Assembly: GCA_963575745.1 (NCBI GenBank)
Contig: CAUYUJ010018866.1
Span: forward strand, 117,644 to 181,643
Direction of reading: 5' to 3'
Source of the DNA: Prorocentrum cordatum
Taxonomy: Eukaryota; Sar; Dinophyceae; Prorocentrales; Prorocentraceae
DNA length: 64,000 nucleotides
Made by a program: the position numbers and the translations under genes. Numbering within the stretch: the first letter of the stretch is position 1; each line of letters opens with the position of its first letter. Below the pieces are notes generated by a model. That model had not been told where the DNA came from, made no database searches, and was given only the letters and a program-made list of their open reading frames with translations. Below, in pieces: positions 50,700 through 62,279 of the stretch.

Positions 50700-51169
50700 A
50701 CCAAGTCCCAGAAATAATTTCGAGCACCCATCAGCATCAAAACAGTGTCGAAATAATCTCGCTTCCCGGAGCCCGACGCGTGAGAACCCTGCAGCTTCGG
50801 TGCTCGAAACTCTTCCTGGCGATCAAGGCTAACGTAAGCTGGGACATCATAGCTCCAGGACCTGTTTCTCGTCACGGGCCGATCTCTGACGGTTTCGGGC
50901 CCCCGGGCGTCGCTGGAAACGACCATGTATCTTTTTGTCACAGCGACTGCGACGATGACTGCGACGGCGATGGCGACGGCGTGGGCCGACACCCGAGCCT
51001 CTCCTGGAAAGCGTTGTGACCAGAATTTCGAGACGGATCCGGCCATGACGGCGAGGCCCGACACTCTGCAGGTAGTTCTAGGAAGGCTTGAAACTGGTCA
51101 AACACCTACAACATTTCGATCTGTCTCATCCTCCTCGAGCCTCGAACCTCGATTCTCGATCCACCATGC
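50700..51169. other. unassigned stretch
   Basis: No gene recognised. GACGGCGATGGCGACGGCG-type triplets occur near 50950-50985. Confidence 0.45.
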
Positions 51170-51243
51170 TCGGCAACGACGACGAAGACGACGACAACGA
51201 CGACGACGACGGCGACGGCGACGAGAACAATAACAAGAACAAT

Positions 51244-51308
<65 letters not shown>

Positions 51309-51322
51309 CCACAACCACAACC

Positions 51323-51354
<32 letters not shown>

Positions 51355-51355
51355 C

Positions 51356-51395
<40 letters not shown>

Positions 51396-51464
51396 CCACA
51401 ACCACAACCACAACCACAACAACAACAACCACAACAACAACAACAACAACACCAACAACAACGC
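51170..51464. repeat. GAC then AAC microsatellite
   Basis: GAC triplets pass at about 51222 into (AAC)n of about 240 bp, with ACC interruptions that come in small groups (ACAACCACAACC). Confidence 0.95.
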
Positions 51465-51709
51465 AAGGACACTCTCTCAGGCCACCCCGGCGGGACCCGT
51501 GGGAGTGTCCTCGCCCCCGGGGCGAGCGCACTGCCCCAGGCCACACGTTGCAGTTGTTGCCCCGGGGGGGGGAGCAACGCGCAACACTTCTGTCATACGC
51601 TAACGTAAATCTATATGTGTTTCCGAATCTCCGTTGGCACCCGTACTGTTCCCCACGCACTCCTGTGACCGAAAACCGACCACGCGCCAGCGAGGCCAGC
51701 TCCTCCTCT

Positions 51710-52075
51710 TGTTAGGACTCCGATGGAATCGTGCAGGACCATGTAAGGATCCTATAGGATCCCTATAGGACTCCTATGGAATCGTGCAGGACCCTGTAAG
51801 GATCCTATAGGACCCCTATAGGGTTCCGATGGGATCCTGCTGGACCTCGTAAGGATCCTATAGGATCCCTCGAGGGTTCCTATGGGATCGTGCAGGACCC
51901 TGTAAGGATCCTATGGGATCCCCATAGGGTTCCTATGGAATCGTGCAGGACCGTGTAAGGACCCTATGGGATCCCCATAGGGTCCCTACGGAATCGTACA
52001 GGACCCTGTAAGAATCCTATAGGATCCCTATAGGGTTCCGATGGGATCCTGTTCGACCTTGTAAGGATCCTGTGG
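51710..52075. repeat. 53-bp tandem repeat, about 6.5 copies
   Basis: AAGGATCC starts recur at 51745, 51798, 51851, 51904, 51957, 52010 and 52063, exactly 53 bp apart. Each unit is built from smaller GGATCCTATA / GGGATCCCTATAGG words and TCGTGCAGGACC. Confidence 0.95.
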
Positions 52076-54892
52076 GGTGAAGCACGGTGTCCGAAGTGAA
52101 GCCTCGGTGGAGCCCCCATATGTGGCCAGGGCCACGATCCGTGAGAGGGGTGCGCCGAAATCAAACTTCGGTGGAGCTGCCTGTGGGGCCAGGGCCACGA
52201 TCCTCGAGAGGGGTGTGCCGAAATGAAACCTCGGTGGAGGCCCCTGTGGGGCCAGGGCTGCGGTCCGTGAGAGGGGTGCGCCGAAATCAAGCTTCGGTGG
52301 AGCTCCCTGTGGGACCAAGGCCACGATCCTCGAAAGGGGTGTGCCGAAGTGAAACCTCGGTGGAGCTGCCTGTGGGGCCAGGGCCACGATCCGTGAGAGG
52401 GGTGCGCCGAAATCCACCTTCGGTGGAGCTCCCTGTGGGGCCAGAGCTACGATCCTCCAGAGGGGTGTGCCGAAATGGAGCCTCGGTGGAGCTCCCTGTG
52501 GGGCCGGGGCCACGATCCGTGAGAGGGGTGCGCCGAAACCAAGCTTCGGTGGAGCTCCCTGTGGGGCCAGGCCCACGATCCTCGTGTTGGGGGGTGCGAA
52601 AGTGAAGCATCGGTGGAGCCCCCTATGGGGCCAGGGCCACGATCCGTGAGAGGGGTGCGCCGAAATCAAACTTCGGTGGAGCTGCCTGTGGGGCCAGGGC
52701 CACTATCTTCGAGAGGGCTGTGCCGAAGTGAAGCCTCGGTGGGGCCCCCTGTAGGGCCAGAGCTACCATCATCGAGAGGACTGTGCCAAAATCAAGCTTC
52801 GGTGGAGCTCCCTGTGGGGCCAGGGCCACGATCCTCGAGAAGGGTGTGCCGAAATCAAGCCTCGGTGGAGCTCCCTGTGGGGTCAGGGCCACGATCCGTG
52901 AGAGCGGTGCGCCGAAATCAAACTTCGGTGGAGTTCCCTGTGGGACCAGGGTCACGATCCTCGAGAGGGGTGCGCCGAAATGAAGCCTCGGTGGAGGCCC
53001 CTGTAGGGCCAGGGCCACGATCCTCGAGAGGGCTTGCGCCCAAATCCACATTCGGTGGAGCTCCCTGTCGGACCAGAGCTACGATCCTCGAAAGGGGAAT
53101 GCCGAAGTGAAGCCTCGGTGGGGCCCCCTGTGGGGCAAGCGCCACGATCCTCGAGAGGGGTGCACCGAAACCAAGCTTCGGTGGAGCTCCCTGTGGGGCC
53201 AGGGCCCCGATCCTCGAGAGGGGTGTGCCGAAATCGAGCCTCGGTGGAACTCCCTGTGGGGCCAGGGCCACGATCCGTGAGAGGGGTGCGCCGAAATTTA
53301 CCTTCGGTGGAGCTCCCTGTGGGGCCAGAGCTACGATCCTTGAGAGGGGTGTGCCGAAAGAAGCATCGGTGAGGTTCCCTGTGGGGCCAGGGCCACGATC
53401 CGTGAGAGGGGTGCGCCGAAATCAAGTTTCGGTGGAGCTCCCTGTGGGACCAAGGCCACGATCCGTGAGAGGGGTGTGCCGAAGTGCAGCCTATGTGGAG
53501 CCCCTTGTAGGGCCAGAGCTACGATCCTCGAGAAGGGTGTGCCAAAATGAAGCCTCGGTGGAGCTCCCTGTTGAGCCAAGGCCACGATCCTCGAGAGGGG
53601 TGTACATAAATGAAACCTCGGTGGAGCTCCCTGTGGGGCCAGGGCCACGATCCGTGAGAGGGGGTGCGCCGAAACCAAGCTTCGGTGGAGCTCCCTGTGG
53701 GGCCAGGGCCACGATCCTCGAGAGGAATGTGCCGAAGTCCAGATTCGGTGGAGCTCCCTGTGGGGCCAGGGCCACGATCCTCGAGAGGGGTGTGCCGAAA
53801 TGGGAGCCTCGGTGGAGCTGCCTGTGGGGCCAGGGCCACGATCCGTGAGAGGGATGCGCCGAAATCAAACTTCGGTGGAGCTCCCTGTGGGGCCAGGGCC
53901 AAGATCCGTAGATGAGGCTTGCATCCGAAATCCACATTCGAGTGGAGCCTCCCCATGGGGAGGCCACGATCGGGGAGAGGGGTGCTGTTGCGCCGGAAAT
54001 CAAACTTCGGTGGAGCTCCCTGAGCCACGATCCGTGAGAGGGGTGTGCCGAAATCAAGCCTCGGTGGAGCTCCCTGTGGGGCCAGGGCTACGATCCTCGA
54101 GAGGGGTGTGCCGAAATGAAGCCTCGGTGGGGTTCCCTGTGGGGCCAGGGCCAGGATCCGTGAGGAGGGCATTTGCGCCGAAATATCAAGTTTCGGTGGA
54201 GCTCCTGTGGCGACCAAGTCCACGATCTCTCCGAGAGGGGTGTGCCGAATGCAAGCCTCGGTGTTTTTTGTTTGAGCCCTGGAGGGCCTAGAGTACGGAT
54301 CCTCGAGAGGGGTGTGTGCCAAAATGAAAGGCCTCGGGGAGCTCCTGTGAGACAGGGGCCACGTCTCGAGAAGGGTGATACGAAAATGAAGCCATCGGGT
54401 GGAGACTCCCTGTGGGGCCAGGGCCACCGATCCGTGAGAGGGAGTCGCGGAAACCAAGCTTCGGGTAGTGGAGCTCCCTGTTGAGCCAGGGCCACGATCC
54501 TTGAGAGGGGTGTACCGAAATGAAGCCTCGGTGGAGCTCCCTGTGGGGCCAGGCCCACGATCCTCGAGAGGGGTGTGCCGAAATCAAGCCTCGGTGGAGC
54601 TCCCTGTGGGGCCAGGGCCACGATCCGTGAGAGGGGTGCGCCGAAATCAAACTTCGGTGGAGCTCCCTGTGGGGCCAGGGCGAAGATCCTCGAGAGGGGT
54701 GTGCCGAAATGGAACCTCCGTGGAGCTCCCTGTGGGGCCAGGGCCACAATCCGTGAGAGGGGTGCGCCGAAACCAAGCTTCGGTGGAGCTCCCTGAGCCA
54801 CGATCCTCGAGAATGGTGTGCCGAAATCAAAACTCGGTGGAGCTCCCTGTGGGGCCAGGGCCACGATCCGTGAGAGGGGTGCGCCCTTTGGG
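52076..54892. repeat. 63-bp satellite, about 45 copies
   Basis: Unit of the form GGTGGAGCTCCCTGTGGGGC then CAGGGCCACGATCC, GAGAGGGGTG and GCCGAAATCAAGCTTC. Two monomer types occur: A with ATCCGTGAGAGGGGTGCGCC and B with ATCCTCGAGAGGGGTGTGCC. They alternate strictly from about 52130 to 52640, giving a 126-bp dimer, and less regularly later. As 63 is 21 codons, frames remain open on both strands (SVELPVGPGPRSSRGVCRNQ type), but I see no other sign of a gene. Confidence 0.95.
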
Positions 54893-55035
54893 GCCTGTAT
54901 GGGGCTCCGCAGCAGTCGGGCCCTGCAGACCCCCGCAGCGGTCTGGCGAGGCCTCGTGGCGTTGCGCGGACCAGGGGCCCTGCAGGGCCCGTGCGTGGCC
55001 CCGTGGTGTTCCTCGGGGGGGGGGCGAGCAACGGG

Positions 55036-55108
<73 letters not shown>

Positions 55109-56123
55109 ATACAACAACAAACAACAATCATTTACCCGGAAACGTGTGGTGGTGTCTCCCCAGATGCCAGGGTTTTCATACGACACCAGGGCAATACACC
55201 CACTTAGTGGGGGGGCATTACAAGATCTACCAAATATCCAAAACGACTCTCTTTCGCGACCACCCAACCCCGCTTACCGCCATAGACGTTGGGACACTTT
55301 CACTTTCGTGGCGTGCGGAAGAACCGTGGGCTACTACCCACTGGCGTGGCGCGCGCGTAACCCCGTTGCAAGAGCGTGCGGAAGGTAGCTCGCGCGAGCT
55401 CATGCCACCATAAATGTTGGAAAACAATGTTTGTTTTATGGATTCGGACAGCGCGCGCGGGTGGAAATTTGTGAAAGTGTCGTGCAGGTCGTTCTTTCGA
55501 GGAACCTACGGTGCGTATTTCGTTTGTTTGGAAAATTTTATTGTTGCGCGGTGCTAAAATTCTTAATGAACCCAATGGTTTTTGGAGATTTCGGCGTGCG
55601 CGCGCGAAGAAAAAACGAATGTGTCCCGCATGGTATTATTTGACAGGGATGATGCCCCTGGCAGGTGCGCAACCGTTGTTGCAGAAGTTCGAAAAAGTTG
55701 CTCGCAAAAGCCCGTTTGACAGAAATGTTAAAAAAGTGTTGGGTTTCCTACGAATCCGCAAGAGCGCGCGGGATGAGATTTTGACAATTTTTTGTTGGAA
55801 AACCATTGGTTTTTTGATGTTTTTATGTTAAAATCGCTGCGAACACTAAGGTTTTGGAAGGATTTCGTCTTGCGCGCGCGAATGTCAACTTTACCTTATT
55901 TTTTGCAAGGGATTCTTGAAATTTGATTATATTAGAACAAGAAATGTCATTTTCTATTGTTTTTTGCAAGTGAAAGCGGATTACAACAAAACAACCGGAT
56001 CCTGTACACACCCTCTTTTCTGAGGCTTCCTCACGAAAATGATGAAAATGTAGCTGCGGCCTAGGCGGCGCAGGGGGGGCGCGCACCAGGGGGCCCAACA
56101 ATAATTATTCGTTAGAATAAATA

Positions 56124-56129
56124 ATGTTC

Positions 56130-56180
<51 letters not shown>

Positions 56181-56410
56181 CATTTTACCCGAACGCTCAG
56201 TGTTCTCCCCAGTGCCAGGGTTTTCATGCGACGCGAGACAATACCCCCACTTCGTGGGGGGGCAGTTCAAGCTCTACCAAACATCCACACGACTCTCGGG
56301 AACCACCCACACCCAGCTTCCCGCCCTATGACGTCAGGACACTTCACTTCGTGGCGCGCGGACGATCGTGGATACTACACTGGCGTGGAGTACACACCCG
56401 CAGAGGTTGA
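56124..56410 (+). other. conserved open frame in unit 2
   Basis: The frame begins MFNN, poly-Asn, then HFTRTLSVLPSARVFMRRET, IPPLRGGAVQALPNI and GHFTSWRADDRGYYTG. Unit 3 (57450-57720) keeps the same frame with about a dozen replacements; unit 1 keeps it only in pieces. It may be a small repeat-encoded ORF or just repeat sequence. No family recognised. Confidence 0.3.
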
Positions 56411-57449
56411 TCACTTGTTTGGGCCCCGAGGGGGGAAGCCTCCTGGCGCCGCTTGGGGTCCTCTTGATGGGCTTTGGGGGGCTTCTTGGAAGCATCTTGG
56501 GGCCTCTTGGGGGCTTATTGGATCCTCACGGCGGGCTCTTGGGGCCTCTTGAAGCCCTCCTGGGGCAACCTATGGCGCAACCAGTAGGGGGACGCTTTAT
56601 TCTCGGCGGCCGAGGGCGCAACCTATGACGCAACCATGGAGGGGCGTTTTATTCTCGGCGGCCGAGGGCGCAACATATGGCGCAACCGCAAGGGATTCTG
56701 GCCCCTGGCAGGCGCGCGAACCGTGCGAAAGTAGCTCGCGCGAGCTCATGTAACATAAATGTTGGCAAACCAATGATTTTGTGATAACGGACAGCGCGCG
56801 CGGGGGGAAATTTTGAAAAGTCGTGCAGCTGTTTTTCGAGAACCTACGGTGCGATTCGTGTGATTTTATGATGCGCGGTGCTAAAATTCTGAAAAACCCA
56901 ATGATTTTTGCAGATTTCGGCGTGCGCGCGCGAAGAAAAAACGAATATGTCCCAAATGGTATTTTTTGACAGGGATGATGGCCCTGGCAGGTGCGCAAAC
57001 GTTGTCGCAGAAGTTCGAAAAAGTTGCTCGCAAAAGACCGTTTAACAGAATTGTTTAAAAAGTGTTGGTTTTCCTAGGAATCCGCAAGAGCGCGCGGAAG
57101 AACATTTTGACATTTTTTTCTTAAAAAACCATTGGGTTTTTGATGTTTTTATGTTAAAAACGTTACGAAACCTAAGGTTTTGGAAGGATTTCGTCTTGCG
57201 CGCACGAATGTCCACTTTACCTTATTTTTTGCAAGGGATTCTTGCAATTTGATCAAGTAAGAACAAGAATTTTCATTTTATAGTGTTTTTTACAAGGGAA
57301 AACGGGGTACAACAAAACAACCGGATCCGGACACAATCGTTTTGCCTGAGACTTCCTCACGAAAATGATGAAAATGTAGCTGCGGCCTAGGCGCGGCGGG
57401 GGGGCCGTGCACCAGGGGTCCCAACAATAATTATTCTTAAGAAGAAATA

Positions 57450-57725
57450 ATGTTCAACAACAACAACAACAACAACTACAATCATTTTACCCGAACGCTC
57501 AGTGTTCTCACCAGTGCCAGGGTTTTCATGCGACGCGAGACAATACCCCCACTTCGTGGGGGGGCAGTTCAAGCTCTACCAAATATCCAAACGACTCTTC
57601 GCGACCACCCAAACCCAGCTTCCCGCCCTATGACGTTGGGACACTTCACTTCGTGGCGTGCGGACGACCGTGGCTACTACACTGGCGTGGGGTACACACC
57701 CACAGAACTTGGTCACTTATTCGGG
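57450..57725 (+). other. conserved open frame in unit 3
   Basis: Same frame as in unit 2: MFNN, Asn run, HFTRTLSVLTSARVFMRRET, then ALPNIQTTLRDHPNPASRPM and YYTGVGYTPTELGHLFGA. A (GACA)n/(GAGA)n stretch follows at 57770-57825. Confidence 0.3.
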
Positions 57726-57887
57726 GCGCGCGTGTGCCCAGCATCCTGCAATTGTGACATACAATACATGACACAGACAGACAGAGAGAGAGACAGAGAG
57801 CAGACAGAGAGAGAGACAGAGAGAGCGGAGTTGGTCACATTTTTGGGGCAAGTTCCTAAGATCGTCGTGTTTTTTGTTGGTCTTGCG

Positions 57888-58390
57888 CGCGCGAATGTCC
57901 ACTTTACTTTTTTTTGCAAGGGATTATTGAAATTTGATTATGTTAGAACAAGAAAAAGTAGCTCGCGCGAGCTCATGTAACATAAATGTTGAAAAACCAT
58001 TGGTTTTGTGGGAGTCGGACAGCGCGCGCGGGATGAAATTTGGACATTTTTTTTTTGAAAAACCATTGGGTTTTTGATGTTTTTATGTTGAAATCGCTAC
58101 GAAACCTAAGGTTCTGGAAGGATTTCGTCTTGCGCGCGCGAATGTCCACTTTACCTTATTTTTTGCAAGGGATTATTGAAATTTGATTATGTTAGAACAA
58201 GAAAAAGTAGCTCGCGCGAGCTCATGTAACATAAATGTTGAAAAACCATTGGTTTTGTGGGATTCGGACAGCGCGCGCGGAAGGACATTTTGACAATTTT
58301 TTCTTAAAAAACCATTGGGTTTTTGATGTTTTTATGTTAAAATCGCTACGAAACCTAAGGTTTTGGAAGGATTTCGTCTTGCGCGCACGA
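57888..58390. repeat. ~249-bp tandem duplication inside unit 3
   Basis: The block TTGATTATGTTAGAACAAGA, then AAAAGTAGCTCGCGCGAGCT and GACAGCGCGCGCGG, occurs at about 57936 and again at about 58185, explaining two of the four CTCGCGCGAG palindromes in the array. Confidence 0.85.
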
Positions 58391-58638
58391 ATGTCCACTT
58401 TACCTTATTTTTTGTAAGGGATTCTTGCAATTTGATCAAGTAAGAACAAGAATTTTCATTTTATAGTGTTTTTTGCAAGGGAAAACGGAGTACAACAAAA
58501 CAACCGGATCCGGTAATAATTCACTTTTCTGAAGCTTTCGCTAAAAAATAATGAAAATGTAGCTGCGGCCTAGGTTTTGGAGGGGGGTCGCGCACCAGGG
58601 GCCCCAACAATAATTATTCTTTAGAAGTAATAATGTTC

Positions 58639-58736
<98 letters not shown>

Positions 58737-58745
58737 CGACTGCAG

Positions 58746-59815
58746 CCGCGGCTTGGTGCAGCGGCGGAGCGAGGCCTGACAAGCTGCGCCAGCATCCGCT
58801 TCATGTGCTGCAGGTGCTCTCCGACCAGCCCGCCCGCGGGCGACGGGCGTTGTGCATGCCGTGGTCATTGTCGTCGTCGTGGTCGTTATGGTCGTCGTCG
58901 TCGTGGTGCCGCTGCGGTGCACGTCGCCGTCGAGTGAGGATCGAAGGCGTCGAGGATCGAGCTTCCTGAATCGCTTCACTGATCTTGGGGCCTGCAGAAG
59001 CCGCCGGAGGCCTCTGCATGGCGACCGCCAGAGGCCCAGACGTGGGGTGGCCTCTCCGGGGAACGCCCCCTGGTCGTCCTCGAGGTCGCGCCGCCGTCGT
59101 CAGCGAGGGCGTCGAGGCCTGAGCGGGCCCCGGGGAAAGGCCAGGGCACCTGCACTTGCCGCTTTCGCGGAAGTGTCTTCGGAGCATGACGAGCACAACA
59201 AAAAAAAAAAAAATCCTGGAGACGGGAAACAATTGCTCCAGGATTGGAGCAGGAGCCGGATCCCAGAAAAAACGGCGCCCGGCCCGGGGAAAAATAAGAA
59301 TGGTGCCAGAGCTGGCAAAAAATCTGCAGATCGGAACCGGCAACAGAAACTGTCCTGTCCCTTCGCTTCTGGGGCACACTGAGGTCGAGGACTATGATGT
59401 GCCTCGCCCTCTCTGTCAGACATCCGAGGCGGCCCTCGCCGCCACTGCCGGACCCGCCACGGAGGCCTGGCCAGAACGCGAAGAAGAGGAAGAGGTCTCG
59501 GGGTCGACCAGGGTCGGTATCGTCGCTGTCGTGGTGACGGGGGTCGTCGCGTCGTCCAGGCTGGCGCTCTCCTCCGAGCCCAGCCGAGGAGGGCGGGGCC
59601 GAGGAGGGCGCGCGCCGAGGGCGTGTGCTTCTGCCGGGGCGCGCGCGGGCGAGGCGTCGGGGGCTCCCGCTCGGGAGCCGGCCCCTCGGGGGCCTCTCCC
59701 CCCACCGGGGCGCCACGGCGACCACCAGTTGTGCCGGCCCCCCGCCGTCTGAGCCCCGCGCGAGGAGCCGTGGCGACGCGTCGGAGCCCAGAGGACAGCG
59801 TCCTGGCCGTTCTTC
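58746..59815. other. unassigned stretch
   Basis: GTC triplets (58865-58910), then GC-rich sequence. The minus frame 59379-58801 is open but Arg/Pro-rich. A run of 13 A is at 59201-59213. No gene recognised. Confidence 0.4.
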
Positions 59816-60165
59816 CCGTCGTCTTCCTCGTCCTCGTCCTCGTCCTCGTCGTCGTCGTCCTCGTCCTCGTCCTCGTCGTCGCGCTCGTCCTCGTCTTCGT
59901 CCTCGTCGACGTCCTCGTCCTCGTCCTCGTCGTCGTCGACGTCATCCTCGTCGTCCTCGACGTTGTCGTCGTCCTCCTCCTCCTCCTTCTCCTCCTCCTC
60001 GCCCTTATCATCCTCCCTCTCCTAGGATGTTTTTTCCTCCCTGTCCTCGTCGTCATCGTCGTCGTCGTGTTCGTCGGCGTCGTGTTCGTCATCTTCGGCG
60101 TCGGCGTCGTCGTCGTTTTCGTCGTCGTCGTCGACCTTCTTCTTCTTCTTCTTCTCCTCCTCCTC
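59816..60165. repeat. CTCGTC / GTC / CTC compound microsatellite
   Basis: TCCTCGTC-type units to about 59975, CTC at 59970-60020, GTC again at 60045-60140 and CTT at 60138-60155. Confidence 0.95.
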
Positions 60166-60269
60166 ACGACTCAGCCAACCGACCAACCATGGAGGAAGTG
60201 AGGGATCTTCGGCGGACGGCGTCGCGAAGCGCCGGCGATACCAAGGTGGCTCGCACCTCTGGCACTTGC

Positions 60270-60602
60270 CACGGGAGGGAGAGGGGGAGGGGGAGTCTGT
60301 GGGAAAGAGCATGGGGACGGAGGGAGGAGCGAAAGGGGAAGGCGAACAAGAGGGGGGAAGGCGGGCGGGCAAGGGAGAGAGGTATGAGGGGAGAAGGCGG
60401 CGAGGGACAGAGGGGCGAGGGGGGGGGGCACGAGAAGGGGCTGGAAGATGGGACTCGGAGGCGAGGGTGGAAGTGGTGGGGGAGGAGAAGAGAGCGCGAC
60501 GGAAATGGGGGAGGGGAGGTGGAGGTGGAAGGGAAGCGGGGGGGAAACGGGGAGGCGGAGGGGGGCAGGAGGGGAAGGGAAGGGGGAGGTGGAGCGGGAA
60601 TT
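60270..60602. repeat. GGGA-rich polypurine tract
   Basis: About 330 bp with very few pyrimidines on the + strand, built from GGGA, GGAAG and GGCGAG words. Confidence 0.85.
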
Positions 60603-61199
60603 GGGTGATATCCAACGCGCCATCGCACAACAACTGTACACTGTGATGAATCCACTCGTCGGTGGGGCCCTAGTTGACAACAGCTCGCATTCCGACTTCA
60701 AGCAAAAGGGAAGGGACAAGGATGACGACAAGGGCCGAGTGGGCAACGTGGTTTCCACTAAACTGCTGTCCCACGTTCTGGTGACATAATTTCCTGAAAC
60801 CACCCACGTTGTAAATGGAAACAGCGAGAGAAGGGGAAGATGAGGATGAGGTGAAACCGTGTCACGAAGTTGGTTCATAAGTGAAGAACGTGTGCTGTCC
60901 CAGCCGCTTGGGCGATGTGCGGGCGTCGAAGCTGTGATGCAAGCTGGCGCAACCAGTATTATGCTTCGAGCGATCCCTACCGAAGCCTTCGGCGCTTGAT
61001 CCCGACGGTGCTCGCGCCTATTGGAACAATGTGCGCGTGTGCCGGTGGTGTCGGCCAATGCGGCGGTCTGACCAGGTCGCAAAGGTCTCCTGAAATATCA
61101 CGGCTCCGGAGTCTCTAACGAAAGAAACAGGAACACGCCCTGGGGCTACATTGTAATATCCAAACCGCGTGGTACAAAACCCCGAAACATGTCCTGAAA
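60603..61199. other. unassigned unique sequence
   Basis: Moderate GC, only short frames, no recognisable product. GTTTCCACTAAACTG (60749) and the following ~60 bp contain small inverted words (AACGTGGTTTCC / GGAAAC...ACGTT). Confidence 0.45.
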
Positions 61200-61296
61200 A
61201 AGCCAGTCGCAGTAAAAGGAGCAGTAGCAGCAGCAGTGGCATTAGCAGTAGCAGTAAGAGTAGCAGTAGTAGTAGCCGATGTAGGACTTGTAAGGT

Positions 61297-61380
<84 letters not shown>

Positions 61381-61558
61381 TAGTAGTAGTACGTAGTAGT
61401 AGAGTAGTAGTAGTAGTAGTAGTGATATAGTAGCAGTAGTAGTAGTCGATGCAGTACTTGTAAGGTGAGTGGTAGTAGTTAGTAGTAGTAGTTAGTAGTA
61501 GTAGTAGTAGCAGTAGTAGTAGCAGTTATTAGTAGTAGTAGCAGTAGTAGTAGTAGCC

Positions 61559-61592
<34 letters not shown>

Positions 61593-61602
61593 AAGAAGTA
61601 GC

Positions 61603-61634
<32 letters not shown>

Positions 61635-61913
61635 AAGTAGTCGTAGTAGTAGTAGTAGTAGAAGAAGAAGTAGTAGAGTAGTAATGGTAGTGGTAGTGGT
61701 AGTGGTAGTAGTGGTGGTAGTGGTAGTGGTAGTGGTGGTGGTGGTGGTGGTGGTAGTCGCAGTAGTAGTCGTAACAATAGTAGCACTCGTAATAGTAGTG
61801 ATAGTGGCAGTAGTAGCACTAGCAGTAGGAGTAGTAATACGAAGAGTAATACTAGTAGTAGTGGCAGTAGTCGTTGTAGTAGGAGTAGGAGTAGGAGTAG
61901 GAGTAGTAGTAGC

Positions 61914-61962
<49 letters not shown>

Positions 61963-62035
61963 AGGGTAAGAGTAAGAGTAAGAGTACGAGTAAGAGTAAG
62001 AGTAAGAGCAGTAGTGGAAGTAATGGCAGTCTGGC
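61200..62035. repeat. AGT microsatellite, ~830 bp
   Basis: (AGT)n with CAGT, GGT and AAG variants. Sub-blocks are dominated by TAG (61297-61400), GGT (61690-61760) and AGG/AAGAGT (61880-62010). GTAGGACTTGTAAGGTTAGT (61281) and GTACTTGTAAGGTGAGTGG (61453) mark an internal duplication of about 170 bp. Confidence 0.95.
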
Positions 62036-62279
62036 GTGACGCCGTAACGCCTGTCATGTGTGATACGTCGTCCAATTGATCGTTGCTCCGCCTGCTTGGT
62101 CCCGCGGCCAGCCTGACCTCGGCGCACACTTCGCGATAATGCAACACGGTGTGGTATGTCATGATGTCCCTCTTGAATTACGGATGGTGCTGGTCTAAAG
62201 TACGCGAATCTACTCTGTGGCACCGTGTTGGAATATGATACGTTCTCTCTGTTCATGATGTGCAATGCGTTCCTCAGTG
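62036..62279. other. unassigned unique sequence
   Basis: No gene seen; a transition between the AGT tract and the pentamer-like region. Confidence 0.4.

Larger units (their letters stand above)
55030..58745. repeat. three tandem 1.1-1.3 kb units, each opening with AAC
   Basis: Unit starts at about 55036, 56124 and 57450; a fourth AAC tract at 58636 ends the array. Each unit has (AAC)n, a conserved GC-richer part (GCCAGGGTTTTCAT, CCCCCACTT(A/C)GTGGGGGGGC, CAAGCTCTACCAAA), then an AT-rich part with TAGCTCGCGCGAGCTCATG, GACAGCGCGCGCGG, TTTCGTCTTGCGCGC and TAGCTGCGGCCTAGG. The closing sequence GGGGCCCAACAATAATTATT precedes the next AAC tract. The units are diverged and contain indels, so the array is not recent everywhere. 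Confidence 0.93.

Noticed and set aside
52028-55131. Frames of up to about 350 codons on both strands in the 63-bp array, as a repeat protein
   Set aside because: A unit length of 63 bp keeps any stop-free frame open on both strands. Without codon-position bias or transcripts there is no reason to call a gene.
56215-56228. GCCAGGGTTTTC in the kb-scale units, identical to 12 bases of the lacZ/M13 primer region
   Set aside because: The bases on either side do not match lacZ in order or orientation, and the word is repeated in each unit with non-lacZ neighbours. It is chance, not vector.
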